This document shows, piece after piece, positions 1 through 9,009 of a DNA stretch of 32,887 bases; the first letter of the stretch is position 1, and the number at the start of each line of letters is the position of its first letter. A program made the translations under genes and the position numbers. The stretch lies in the NCBI GenBank assembly GCA_026400555.1, contig JAPLOW010000089.1:1-32887 (forward strand). The letters are read 5' to 3'. The notes under the pieces are model-generated. The model saw nothing but the letters and a program-made list of their open reading frames with translations, was not told the DNA's origin and ran no database searches. Source of the stretch: Hyphomicrobiales bacterium (GTDB taxonomy: Bacteria > Pseudomonadota > Alphaproteobacteria > Rhizobiales > Beijerinckiaceae).

Positions 1-166
1 GGCTCCGAATCAGACCCCACACCGAATCACGATTGCAACAACCCGAAAACCGCCGTTAACCCGAGTTCGGTGCCCTGATCAGCGCCCGTAGACGTTGACA
101 ATGCTGCCGGTTGTGCAATTTGTGCATCCCGTGTGCTTCGTGCACGATTTCGCAGGAGAGACTCCC

Positions 167-706
167 ATTCGCAGACCATTCCGAGCCCTTCCCGTTCCCC
201 AGAAAGACGGCCCTCGCACCAACCGCGACATCCGCATCCGGGAAGTCCAGCTGATTGACCAGAACGGGGAAAACAAGGGTGTCGTGCTGACTATCGATGC
301 CCTGAAAATGGCCGAGGACGCCGGGCTCGATCTGGTTGAAATCGCACCCAATTCCGTCCCTCCTGTCTGCAAGATCCTGGATTATGGCCGCTTCCGCTTT
401 GCGGAGCAGAAGAAGGCTGCCGAGGCGCGCAAGAACCAGAAGGTCATCGAGATCAAGGAAATCAAGCTGCGGCCCGGCATCGACAAGCATGACTATGAGG
501 TCAAGATGCGGTCGCTGAAGGGGTTCATCGAGGAAGGTGACAAGGTCAAGATCACCTTGCGCTTCCGCGGCCGCGAGATGGCACACCAGCACCTGGGGAT
601 GGAGGTCCTCAACCGGGTCAAGGCCGAGACGGCTGCTTTCGTGAAGGTGGAGTCCGAACCCAGCCTCGACGGCCGCCAGGTCGTTATGGTGCTGGCGCCC
701 AAGTGA
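167..706 (+). CDS. infC: Translation initiation factor IF-3, probable ATT start codon
   Basis: Translation [82 protein letters not shown] is IF-3. In-frame ATT at 167 lies 8 nt after AGGAG (154-158). Confidence 0.96.
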   Translation: MRRPFRALPVPQKDGPRTNRDIRIREVQLIDQNGENKGVVLTIDALKMAEDAGLDLVEIAPNSVPPVCKILDYGRFRFAEQKKAAEARKNQKVIEIKEIKLRPGIDKHDYEVKMRSLKGFIEEGDKVKITLRFRGREMAHQHLGMEVLNRVKAETAAFVKVESEPSLDGRQVVMVLAPK

Positions 707-730
707 CCGCCTATGCCCTCGCATTTGAGC

Positions 731-764
731 AAGCCTGGCCCCACCGGTCAGGCTTTCTTGTTTT
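731..764 (+). terminator. Rho-independent terminator downstream of infC
   Basis: AAGCCTGGCC-CCACC-GGTCAGGCTT 10-bp stem (one G-T pair) followed by the T-rich tract TCTTGTTTT. Confidence 0.8.
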
Positions 765-838
765 GGGGCTGGCGCATTGGCCGCTCTGGCGCGACAATTG
801 CTGCCACGAACAGCCACGCCTTACAGAGCAGGTTCCGG

Positions 839-1693
839 ATGAATTACGACGCCAAACCGATGCAGCCCGTTGATCCCGGCATTGATGTGAGCCAGAATCA
901 TTACTGGACCTATCACAACCTGCCGACGCTGCTTGCCTGCAAGAAGCCGGTCACCGCCTCCAAGGACGAGGACCTGTTCATCGCGGTGCACCAGGTCTGC
1001 GAAATATCGTTCCACCAGATGATCATCGATCTGGACCGCACGCTCTCGGCCATGCGGACGGGCATCGATGTGACAACGGGGACCATCGGCGATCTTGCCG
1101 AGGCCTGCTACTTCCTCAAGCGGGTGTTGCAGTTCTGGCGCACGGTCAACGCCACCATGCCGATCCTGTCGGACATGCGCGGCTTCGCGGAATTCCGCAC
1201 CGCGCTCGGTCCGACCTCGGGCTTCCAGTCCTGGCAGTTCCGCCGGATCGAGATCATGAGCGGAATCCGCAAGCAGTACTGGACCGGCGGCACCGCGGAC
1301 GCCGCGGGCAACATCCACGAGGCCGAAAAGCAGTTCGAGCGCTACTACGGCCCTGACGTGGCCACCTGGTTCCACAGCTACACCAATCACAGCCTGCTGG
1401 CCTATGTAGAGAAGCTGACGGCCATCGCGGACGGACACTCCGGTGATCCACGCGGCTGGCTCGACGCCCATGCGCAGGCTGGGCCGCTGACGCGCCTGAT
1501 CGCGTCCTATGACCGGGCGCAATTGGCCTTCCACCGGGCGCATCTGCAGCTCGCCGTCGTCCAACTCACCCGGGTCGGCGTCGAGGTCGGCACGGGGGGA
1601 ACGTCCTACAAAGACTATCTCGCGAAGTACGAGGCCGAGTTGGCGCCCCTGTTCCCGAAGCTGCACCCCGAGGGCGTAGCGGAGGCTGCATAG
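839..1693 (+). CDS. Tryptophan 2,3-dioxygenase family protein
   Basis: Motifs FIAVHQVCEISFHQ, SGFQSWQFRRIE and GTGGTSYKDYL match the TDO family layout. Start chosen at MNYDAK. Confidence 0.82.
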   Translation: MNYDAKPMQPVDPGIDVSQNHYWTYHNLPTLLACKKPVTASKDEDLFIAVHQVCEISFHQMIIDLDRTLSAMRTGIDVTTGTIGDLAEACYFLKRVLQFWRTVNATMPILSDMRGFAEFRTALGPTSGFQSWQFRRIEIMSGIRKQYWTGGTADAAGNIHEAEKQFERYYGPDVATWFHSYTNHSLLAYVEKLTAIADGHSGDPRGWLDAHAQAGPLTRLIASYDRAQLAFHRAHLQLAVVQLTRVGVEVGTGGTSYKDYLAKYEAELAPLFPKLHPEGVAEAA

Positions 1694-1814
1694 GATTCCG
1701 GCCGGGCGCTCGACCCCATGTGACCGTTCCGATTGGCCGAACATGCAATGAACAGTTCACAATCCCTGCATTCCACGGTCTAACAGGGGCATGTAACGCT
1801 CCGGAACGAATCTC

Positions 1815-3890
1815 ATGACACTGTTGATTGCACTGTCCGCCATCGCCTCCGCGCTTGGCCTTGCCGGGGGGATGGGGGCCGGCTGGTTCTCCGGCATCCC
1901 GCTCTATGTCGGCATCGCCGGCCTGCTGATGACGGCGGCGCTGGTAATGAGCCGCAGCATCGGTCCGTTCCTGCGCTTCTTCATCGTCTTTTACGCCATG
2001 GGCTATGTTGGCCTGATCGCGATGATCGCGGCGGGGCCGATCCTGCCCGCATCGCTGGCCGGCTACACGCCGCCGCCACTGACGGCCTTCACCTCGGCGG
2101 CCTTCGCGCTGCTCGCATTCGGCATGAGCCGGGTTCCGGTGATGAGGCAGATCGTCGGCATCACCGACAAGTATTTCTCGACAAACGAGCGCGCCAGCTA
2201 TGATCTGGGTTTCGGCAAGCCCTTCACCTTCTCGGTGAAGTGGATGGCGATGGGCCTTCTGGCCATCATCATCCTGATCAACCTCGGTCAGGTCTGGATT
2301 TCTGTCAGCCTGTCCTTCTTCAACCGCAACTGGTTCGACGCCATCCAGGCCAAGAACGGCGTCGAGTTCTGGCGGCTTCTGTTCCAGGTCTGGGTGCCGC
2401 TGGTCGCGATCCTTATCGCCTCGAACTTCATCGAGTTCCTGATCGTCTCGGCCTTCAAGATCCGGTGGCGCTCGTGGCTGACCGAGAAGTTGTTCGGCCG
2501 CTGGCTCGAGGACGGCACCCATTATCGACTGCAATTCGGCGATGCCCGTGTCGACAACCCCGACCAGCGCATATCGGAGGACATCCGCAAATACATCGAG
2601 ACGACCTATTCGCTGACGATCTCGATGATCCAGCAGATTTCGTCGCTGGTGTCGTTTTCGGTAATCCTGTGGGGGCTGTCCTCCAATCTGACCCTGCCCG
2701 GCCTCGACACCAAGATTCCGGGCCTGCTGTTCTGGATCGCGCTGGCCTACGCCACCATCGGCACGCTGGTTGCGCATCTGATCGGAAAGAAGCTGATCCG
2801 GCTGAACTTCCAGCAGGAGGTCTATGAGGCGGACTTCCGTTTTGGCCTTGCCCGCCTGCGCGAGTATGGCGAGCCTGTCGCGCTGCTCGGCGGCGAGAAG
2901 GCCGAGAACAAGCGTCTCAGCCAGCAGTTCGGTGAGGTCATCCGCAACTTCTTCGACATCGTCCGCGTGCAGAAATGGCTCTCCGCCTTCATCCAGCTCT
3001 ACGGCTCGTCGAACTCGATCGTGCCGATCGTGATCACTGCGCCGTTCTTCTTTGCCGGCCAGATCACGCTCGGCGTCCTGACCCAGACCAGCCAGGCCTT
3101 CGCCCGCGTCGACGCGGCGCTGTCGTTCTTCATCGACCGCTATTCTCTGCTGGCTGATTTCAAGGCGGTGGTGGATCGCCTCTCCAGCTTCGACACCTCG
3201 CTGGCCAAGGCCGAAGCCATCAAAGCCGACAGCAAGATCAGCCTGACCCACGCCACCGGCGCGCATTTGCACCTGTCGGAGCTGACCCTGATGCTGCCGG
3301 ATCGGCAGCCTATCGTGAAAGTCGACAACCTCAGCCTCCAGGCCGGCGAACGCACCTTGCTGATCGGCCCGTCGGGCTCGGGTAAATCGACCATGTTCCG
3401 CGCCATCGCCGGCATCTGGCCCTTCGGCGAAGGGCAGATCGCGGCGCCCGATGGCAAATCGGTGCTGCTGCTGCCGCAGCGGCCCTATCTGCCGCTCGGC
3501 ACGCTGCGCGCCGCCGTCAGCTATCCGGGCGTCTCCGGCGCCTATAGCGATGAGGCCATCAAGGCGGCCCTGATCGCGGCGAAACTGCCGCAGCTGGCGG
3601 AGCGGCTGAACGAGGAAGCCTACTGGGTGCAGGTCCTGTCGCTCGGCGAACAGCAGCGCGTCGCCATCGCGCGGGTGCTGCTGGCCAAACCGGACTGGCT
3701 CTTCCTCGACGAAGCGACCTCGGCGATGGACGAGCCGATGGAACTGGCGATCTACGACGTCCTGCGCCGGGAACTGCCGGGGACAACCGTTGTCTCCATC
3801 GGGCACCGCTCGACGCTGAAGGCGATGCATGACCGCATCATCGAGATGAAACCTGTCGGAGCCTCGGACCGCCTGTTCAGCCCGGCCTGA
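1815..3890 (+). CDS. ABC transporter, SbmA/BacA-like permease fused to ATPase (YddA/BclA-like)
   Basis: N-terminal TM segments and SbmA/BacA-type core (NRNWFDAIQAKNGVEFWRLL, QLQFGDARVDNPDQRISEDIRKYIETT), Walker A GPSGSGKST, signature LSLGEQQRVAIAR, Walker B WLFLDEATSAMDE. Confidence 0.9.
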   Translation: MTLLIALSAIASALGLAGGMGAGWFSGIPLYVGIAGLLMTAALVMSRSIGPFLRFFIVFYAMGYVGLIAMIAAGPILPASLAGYTPPPLTAFTSAAFALLAFGMSRVPVMRQIVGITDKYFSTNERASYDLGFGKPFTFSVKWMAMGLLAIIILINLGQVWISVSLSFFNRNWFDAIQAKNGVEFWRLLFQVWVPLVAILIASNFIEFLIVSAFKIRWRSWLTEKLFGRWLEDGTHYRLQFGDARVDNPDQRISEDIRKYIETTYSLTISMIQQISSLVSFSVILWGLSSNLTLPGLDTKIPGLLFWIALAYATIGTLVAHLIGKKLIRLNFQQEVYEADFRFGLARLREYGEPVALLGGEKAENKRLSQQFGEVIRNFFDIVRVQKWLSAFIQLYGSSNSIVPIVITAPFFFAGQITLGVLTQTSQAFARVDAALSFFIDRYSLLADFKAVVDRLSSFDTSLAKAEAIKADSKISLTHATGAHLHLSELTLMLPDRQPIVKVDNLSLQAGERTLLIGPSGSGKSTMFRAIAGIWPFGEGQIAAPDGKSVLLLPQRPYLPLGTLRAAVSYPGVSGAYSDEAIKAALIAAKLPQLAERLNEEAYWVQVLSLGEQQRVAIARVLLAKPDWLFLDEATSAMDEPMELAIYDVLRRELPGTTVVSIGHRSTLKAMHDRIIEMKPVGASDRLFSPA

Positions 3891-3896
3891 GCGAGC

Positions 3897-4373
3897 TCAG
3901 AGGGCGCGCTCGAAGCGGATCTCACCGGCGACGCCGGTGATCACGAGGCGTCCTTCGACGAGGTCCCATTTGCGGGCGCCGCGCAGCGCCACAAGGAAGG
4001 CGCGCTCGCTGTTCATCTGTCCGCCGTCGCAAGCCCGCTTGGTGACTGCCACGGGTCCGACCGCGAGACCCTGCTGGTTCAGCGGGTAAGCCGTCGCCGA
4101 ATAGGTGTTGCAACCACCGAACCCCTTAGCGCGCAACTGGTCATCAACCAGCAACGACGGGCGTTCGCCCGAAACCGGCTTGCCGCCAACGCTGACGGCT
4201 GTCCAGGCTGCGCCGAGCGGAAACTGCTTCTCGGGCCGCGGCTGCGGAATGATGCTTTCCTCTTGCGTCGGCGCGCGCACCGGCGCGCGCCCGGCCCCTT
4301 GCGCAAACGCGAGCGCGGGCAGGCCAATGCCGATTGCGGCGGCAGCAAAAACAAAAACACGACTCTTGAGCAT
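3897..4373 (-). CDS. META domain-containing (HslJ-like) secreted protein
   Basis: N-terminal signal-like segment MLKSRVFVFAAAAIGIGLPALAFAQ; GFGGCNTYSATAYPLNQQGLAVGPVAVTKRACDGGQMNSERAFLVAL is META-domain-like. Confidence 0.75.
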   Translation of the reverse strand: MLKSRVFVFAAAAIGIGLPALAFAQGAGRAPVRAPTQEESIIPQPRPEKQFPLGAAWTAVSVGGKPVSGERPSLLVDDQLRAKGFGGCNTYSATAYPLNQQGLAVGPVAVTKRACDGGQMNSERAFLVALRGARKWDLVEGRLVITGVAGEIRFERAL

Positions 4374-4587
4374 CGACAAACCCGCCAAAAAAACGAAGCG
4401 GACCATAGATCATGTCCGGCGAAAGGGGAATCCGGTTTTTGCCCGCTGAAAGCAGGGCCCGGCAGATCGCCCCGACCTCAGCCGGTCGCGTTTACTGCGT
4501 CGCAACCACGCCGCCCGAAACCGGCACAGCGTTAGACCGTCCGAAACCTTCATGGCGTCAGATGAGGGTCGTTCAGCCGGGAGTTCG

Positions 4588-6654
4588 ATGGTTTTGGAGC
4601 AGCTCACCATCCTTCTGACAGTCCTTTGCGGGGTGTTGGCGGTCGCCGCCGGCATCGCGACCATGGCTGCCTGGGGGCTGACCAAGGATCACCGGCGACT
4701 TGAGCAGCAAGCCGAGGAGCTGGGCGCGGCCAAGGAAGCGCTGAACGACCAGCTATTCGTCGTGGCCGAAAGCGAGGAGCGGCACCGCAGCCTGATCGAG
4801 GCGCAGGGCGACCTCATCGTGCGGCGTCATCTGGGCGGAGCAGTCATCTTCGCCAATGCCGCCTACCGCGACCTGCTTGGCCCGGACGGCGATGCCGCAC
4901 CGCTGACGGCGAACCTGGTTGAAGTCCGCGCCGATGGCGCCCGCCTCGTCGATGAGCGCTTTGCCACCACACAGGGCGAGCGCTGGATTTCCTGGGCCGA
5001 GAGCCACGTCCCGCTGCCGGACGGTTCGACCGTGATCCAGCGGGTCGGGCGCGATGTGACCGCCCGCGTTGCGTCCGAACAACAGCTCGACGAAGCCCTC
5101 GCCCATGCCAAAAGCGCCAACGAGGCCAAGTCCCGGTTTCTCGCCACGGTCAGCCACGAGTTCCGTACCCCGCTCAATGGCATCATCGGCATGGCCGACC
5201 TGCTGAGCGACACGCGCCTTGATCAGGAACAGACGACTTACGTGCGCGCGCTCAGGACGTCAGGCCAGGCCCTGCTCTCGCTGATCGAGGAGATCCTCGA
5301 TTTCGCCAAGGTCGAGGCGGGCCGCACGACGCTGACCGAGGAGCCTTTCGACCTTGTCGCCCTGGCGGAGGGCGTGGTGGAACTGCTCGCTCCCAAGGCC
5401 CATGACAAGGGCCTGTCGCTGGCCAGTTTTGCGGACCCCGGCTTTCCCCATCTTGTCATGGGCGATCCGGACCGCGTGCGCCAGATCCTGATCAACCTTG
5501 TCGGCAACGCCGTCAAATTCACAGAGGCCGGCGGCGTCGGGCTTCGGCTGCACTGGCACGATGGCGTCGTGCACCTGCGCATCGAGGATACGGGGCCCGG
5601 CATCGCGGCCGATCGCATCGGCGCCATCTTCGAGGATTTCGAGCAGGCTGATGAGACGACAGCCAGGACGCATGGCGGTTCGGGCCTGGGACTCGCGATC
5701 GTCAAGCGCCTGCTCGACCTGATGAGGGGCGACATCGCCGTCTCCAGCACGCCCGGCGAAGGCTCATGCTTCACCGTGACCTTGCCGCTGAGTTCGGTCG
5801 AACCAGCCTCGCCCTTTGTGCCGGAGGCCAGCGGCTTCAATGTTGTGATCGTCGGCGCCGGCCCCTTCGACCGCAGCTACCATGCCGAATTGACAAGGCT
5901 GGCCGGCGCCGATGTGACGCTGTGCGCCAATCCCGAGGACGCGCAGGCCTTGTTGCTGGACCGGCCGATCGACGTGCTGCTGGTTGATCTCGCGGTGGGT
6001 CCCGAACGGGCGAGGGAGCTCGCGATCCTGGCGCGGGCCGCACGGGTCGGTCGCCGTGTCATCATCCTGTCGCCGTTCGAACGCCGCAGCTTCGGTGCGC
6101 CAGCGGCGGCGGGCTTCGATGCCTTCCTCGTGAAGCCCGTGCGCGGGCGCTCGCTGCTGGCGCAACTGAGGGAGCAGGCGCCCCGCATCGACGCGGCGCC
6201 GCAGATTCCATCCCCTGACGGCGATGGGGAGCCGCCGCTGCGCCCGCGCGTCCTGCTAGCCGAAGATAATGAGATCAACGCCCTGCTCGCGCGACGCACG
6301 CTCGAGAAGCTGGGCGCCGAGCCCGTCTGGGTGCGCAATGGCAAGGAAGCCTTCGACGTGATGGCCTCGGTGCTGGCGGGCGAAGCCGAGCCCTTCGCCC
6401 TCGGCGTCTTCGATGTACGGATGCCGATCATGGACGGGTTGACCGCTGCCCGGCTGATTCGTGACGAGGAGGCAGCGATGGGCGTCATGCACCGCATGCC
6501 CCTGATCGCGGTAACGGCCAATGTTGCTGCCGAAGACCGGCAGGCCGCCATGGCCGCTGGCTTCGATGACTGCCTGCCCAAGCCGCTGGTGCGTGACCAG
6601 CTCAAGCTCTGGCTCAAGCTGGCGCTTGATCCGGCGCAGTCCCACGCCGCCTGA
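4588..6654 (+). CDS. Hybrid sensor histidine kinase (TM, PAS-like, HisKA, HATPase, degenerate REC, REC)
   Basis: FLATVSHEFRTPLNGIIGMADLL (H box), INLVGNAVKFT (N box), DTGPGI, GGSGLGLAIVKRL, C-terminal receiver VLLAEDNEINALLA...GVFDVRMPIMDG...KP. Confidence 0.94.
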   Translation: MVLEQLTILLTVLCGVLAVAAGIATMAAWGLTKDHRRLEQQAEELGAAKEALNDQLFVVAESEERHRSLIEAQGDLIVRRHLGGAVIFANAAYRDLLGPDGDAAPLTANLVEVRADGARLVDERFATTQGERWISWAESHVPLPDGSTVIQRVGRDVTARVASEQQLDEALAHAKSANEAKSRFLATVSHEFRTPLNGIIGMADLLSDTRLDQEQTTYVRALRTSGQALLSLIEEILDFAKVEAGRTTLTEEPFDLVALAEGVVELLAPKAHDKGLSLASFADPGFPHLVMGDPDRVRQILINLVGNAVKFTEAGGVGLRLHWHDGVVHLRIEDTGPGIAADRIGAIFEDFEQADETTARTHGGSGLGLAIVKRLLDLMRGDIAVSSTPGEGSCFTVTLPLSSVEPASPFVPEASGFNVVIVGAGPFDRSYHAELTRLAGADVTLCANPEDAQALLLDRPIDVLLVDLAVGPERARELAILARAARVGRRVIILSPFERRSFGAPAAAGFDAFLVKPVRGRSLLAQLREQAPRIDAAPQIPSPDGDGEPPLRPRVLLAEDNEINALLARRTLEKLGAEPVWVRNGKEAFDVMASVLAGEAEPFALGVFDVRMPIMDGLTAARLIRDEEAAMGVMHRMPLIAVTANVAAEDRQAAMAAGFDDCLPKPLVRDQLKLWLKLALDPAQSHAA

Positions 6655-6681
6655 CGCGCAGGTCCTGTCGGCCGCCCGAGA

Positions 6682-6710
6682 CTGTCATGTAAATGTCATC
6701 TTTATGTCAC
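6682..6710 (+). promoter_or_regulatory. Putative Pho box (three 7-bp repeats at 11-bp period)
   Basis: CTGTCAT-GTAA-ATGTCAT-CTTT-ATGTCAC, located 94 bp upstream of the OlsB-like ORF. Confidence 0.8.
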
Positions 6711-6804
6711 ATCGGTGTTTGTGGCGTATGTGACATCAGGCGCTAGCGGGTGTCGGGTTGCGAATCGCCGCAACGGAACACACGCAGGATGGAACCGACC
6801 AGCC

Positions 6805-7758
6805 ATGTTCAACGGCTCGCCTTCTGACAATCCACGTTTTGACTTCGGCGCCTTGCGCGTCCCTGAGCCGGCGATGGCCTTCCTGTCGAGCCTTCCGCCG
6901 CAGATCGTGCCGTTCACGGCCCGCCAGTTCCCGAATCACGGCCTGCCGAAAGTGCTTGGCCGCTCCGGCACGCTCGAGATCCGGCTTGCGAAGAACGCGC
7001 GCGATGTGCGACGCGCCCAGCGGCTGCGCTACCAGGTGTTTTATGAGGAAATGTCAGCCTCTCCGAATGCGCGCTGCAGGTTCCTGCGCCGCGACATCGA
7101 TGCTTATGACGGCATCTGCGACCATCTGCTGGTTGTGGATACGGCGCGACTTGACATCCGCAAGGGACGCAAGCCGCGGCCCATGGTGGTCGGGACCTAC
7201 CGTCTCCTGCGGCAGGATCAAGCCGGCGGCTCGGGCTTCTACACGCAGGGCGAATTCGACATTGCGGCGCTGATCCGGCGCCACCCCGGCAAACGCTTCC
7301 TCGAACTGGGCCGCTCCTGCGTTCTCGAAGCCTACCGCACCAAGAAGACGGTGGAACTGCTCTGGCATGGCATCTGGGCCTATGTCCGCCATCACCGCAT
7401 CGATGTGATGTTCGGTTGCGCCTCGCTTGAAGGCGTCAATCCCGCCGAACTCTCCGAGCGGCTCGCCTTCCTGCATCACCACGCCCGCGCCAGCGGCGAA
7501 TGGAGCGCCCGAGCCCACCCCTTCAATCATGTCGCGATGGACCGTGTGTCCGCCAAGGCGCTCGACGCGAAGGCCGCCCTGAAGGCGCTGCCCCCGCTGA
7601 TCAAGGGTTATCTCAGGGTGGGTGCGCGCTTCGGCGAGGGCGCCGTCGTGGATCGCCAGTTCGGCACGACGGACGTGCTGGTTGTCCTGCCGGTCAGCCA
7701 GATCGACCGGCGCTATGTCGACTATTACGGCGCCGACGGCGAGCGTTACGCCGCCTGA
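6805..7758 (+). CDS. olsB: OlsB-like ornithine-acyl-ACP N-acyltransferase (GNAT/hemolysin-like)
   Basis: LEIRLAKNARDVRRAQRLRYQVFYEEM...DAYDGICDHLLVVD...VVGTYRLL...ELGRSCVLEAYRTKKTVELLWHGIWAYVRHHRIDVMFGCASLEG is the OlsB-type layout. Confidence 0.85.
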   Translation: MFNGSPSDNPRFDFGALRVPEPAMAFLSSLPPQIVPFTARQFPNHGLPKVLGRSGTLEIRLAKNARDVRRAQRLRYQVFYEEMSASPNARCRFLRRDIDAYDGICDHLLVVDTARLDIRKGRKPRPMVVGTYRLLRQDQAGGSGFYTQGEFDIAALIRRHPGKRFLELGRSCVLEAYRTKKTVELLWHGIWAYVRHHRIDVMFGCASLEGVNPAELSERLAFLHHHARASGEWSARAHPFNHVAMDRVSAKALDAKAALKALPPLIKGYLRVGARFGEGAVVDRQFGTTDVLVVLPVSQIDRRYVDYYGADGERYAA

Positions 7759-7887
7759 GCGTCGCCGCGCGCACCGTTGAAGCCGTTCACCGTGCGGGCC
7801 AAAAAGGGTCGCGTCCCGGCGGAGGCGCTGATAAAGAGCGCTGATGAACGTGCTTTTGACCCCAATTCCCGTCTGGACTGCCGGCGC

Positions 7888-9009
7888 ATGAGTGGCGCTG
7901 CGCCTCCTTCCCTGCGCGGGGCCGCGCTGCTGGCCGTGTTCGAACGCGAGGGTTACCGCCCTGTTGAGCCCGCCATCCTGCAACCGGCAGACATCTTCCT
8001 CGATGTCTCGGGCGAAGACCTGCGCAAGCGGATGTTCATGACACAGGATGCCGAGGGCCGTGACATGTGCCTGCGGCCGGACTTCACCATTCCGGTCTGC
8101 CGCGACCATCTCAGCCAGTACCGTGACGGCGACATCGGGGCCTATGCCTATCTCGGTCCGGTCTTCCGCATGCGCAGCGGCGAGAGCGGTGAGTTCCTGC
8201 AGGCCGGCATCGAACTCCTCGGACGCAGCGATATCGAGGCGGCGGATGCGGAGGTTCTGGCGCTCACGGTCGAGGCCGTTGCCCTGGCCGGCCTTGCCGC
8301 GCCCCAGACCAGGCTTGGTGACGTAGCGGTAATCAGGGCTCTCGTGAAGGCGCTGAAGGTGCCGCCCACCCCGGCGCGCCGCCTGATGCGTGCGATCAGC
8401 GCCGGCAAGGGAGCAGAGGCCATCACCGCAGTCGCATCGGTCGCGGGGACGCAGGGCTTCGCCCAGCCAGGCCTGATCGCGGCCCTTCAGGGGCAGGACC
8501 CCGGAGCGGCGAAGTCCTTCGTCGAGGACATCCTCGCGATTGCCGGAATTTCCAGCGTGGGCGGCCGCAGCGCCGGGGACATCGCCGCGCGTTTCCTCGC
8601 CAAGGCCAGCGAACAGCAGTCCGTGCCGGACGAGGCGCAGGCCATTCTCGGCCGTGTGCTGGCCGTGGAGGGAGACCCGGACCACGCTGCTGTGCAGCTC
8701 CGGCGCATCGCCGACGAGGCCGGGCTCGATCTGTCGGCCGAACTCGACGCTTTCGAGGCTCGCACCGGCTTCATGGCGGCGCGGGGTCTCGATGTCGGCG
8801 CCATGCAGTTCAGCGCCGGCTTCGCGCGCAATCTCGATTACTACAGCAGCTTCATTTTCGAACTGCATGACCCCGCGCCCGGATCGCCCAAGCCGGTTGC
8901 CGGCGGCGGGCGCTATGACTCGCTGCTCAGCCGGCTGGGGGCTGCCGCACCGGTTCCGGCTGTCGGCGCCTCGATCTGGCTCGACCGCTTGAACGGGAGG
9001 CCGGCATGA
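7888..9009 (+). CDS. hisZ: ATP phosphoribosyltransferase regulatory subunit HisZ
   Basis: HisRS-like core: MFMTQDAEGRDMCLRPDFTIPVCRDHL, AYLGPVFRM, FLQAGIELLG, VAGGGRYDSLLSRLG. Adjacent to hisG. Confidence 0.92.
   Translation: MSGAAPPSLRGAALLAVFEREGYRPVEPAILQPADIFLDVSGEDLRKRMFMTQDAEGRDMCLRPDFTIPVCRDHLSQYRDGDIGAYAYLGPVFRMRSGESGEFLQAGIELLGRSDIEAADAEVLALTVEAVALAGLAAPQTRLGDVAVIRALVKALKVPPTPARRLMRAISAGKGAEAITAVASVAGTQGFAQPGLIAALQGQDPGAAKSFVEDILAIAGISSVGGRSAGDIAARFLAKASEQQSVPDEAQAILGRVLAVEGDPDHAAVQLRRIADEAGLDLSAELDAFEARTGFMAARGLDVGAMQFSAGFARNLDYYSSFIFELHDPAPGSPKPVAGGGRYDSLLSRLGAAAPVPAVGASIWLDRLNGRPA

Noticed and set aside
95-123. TTGACA at 95-100 as a -35 box for infC
   Set aside because: No convincing -10 element at the expected spacing; promoter not called.
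1566-3830. 754-aa minus-strand ORF opposite the ABC transporter
   Set aside because: Low-complexity, Arg/Gln/Asp-rich shadow translation antisense to a clear transporter gene; typical of GC-rich genomes.
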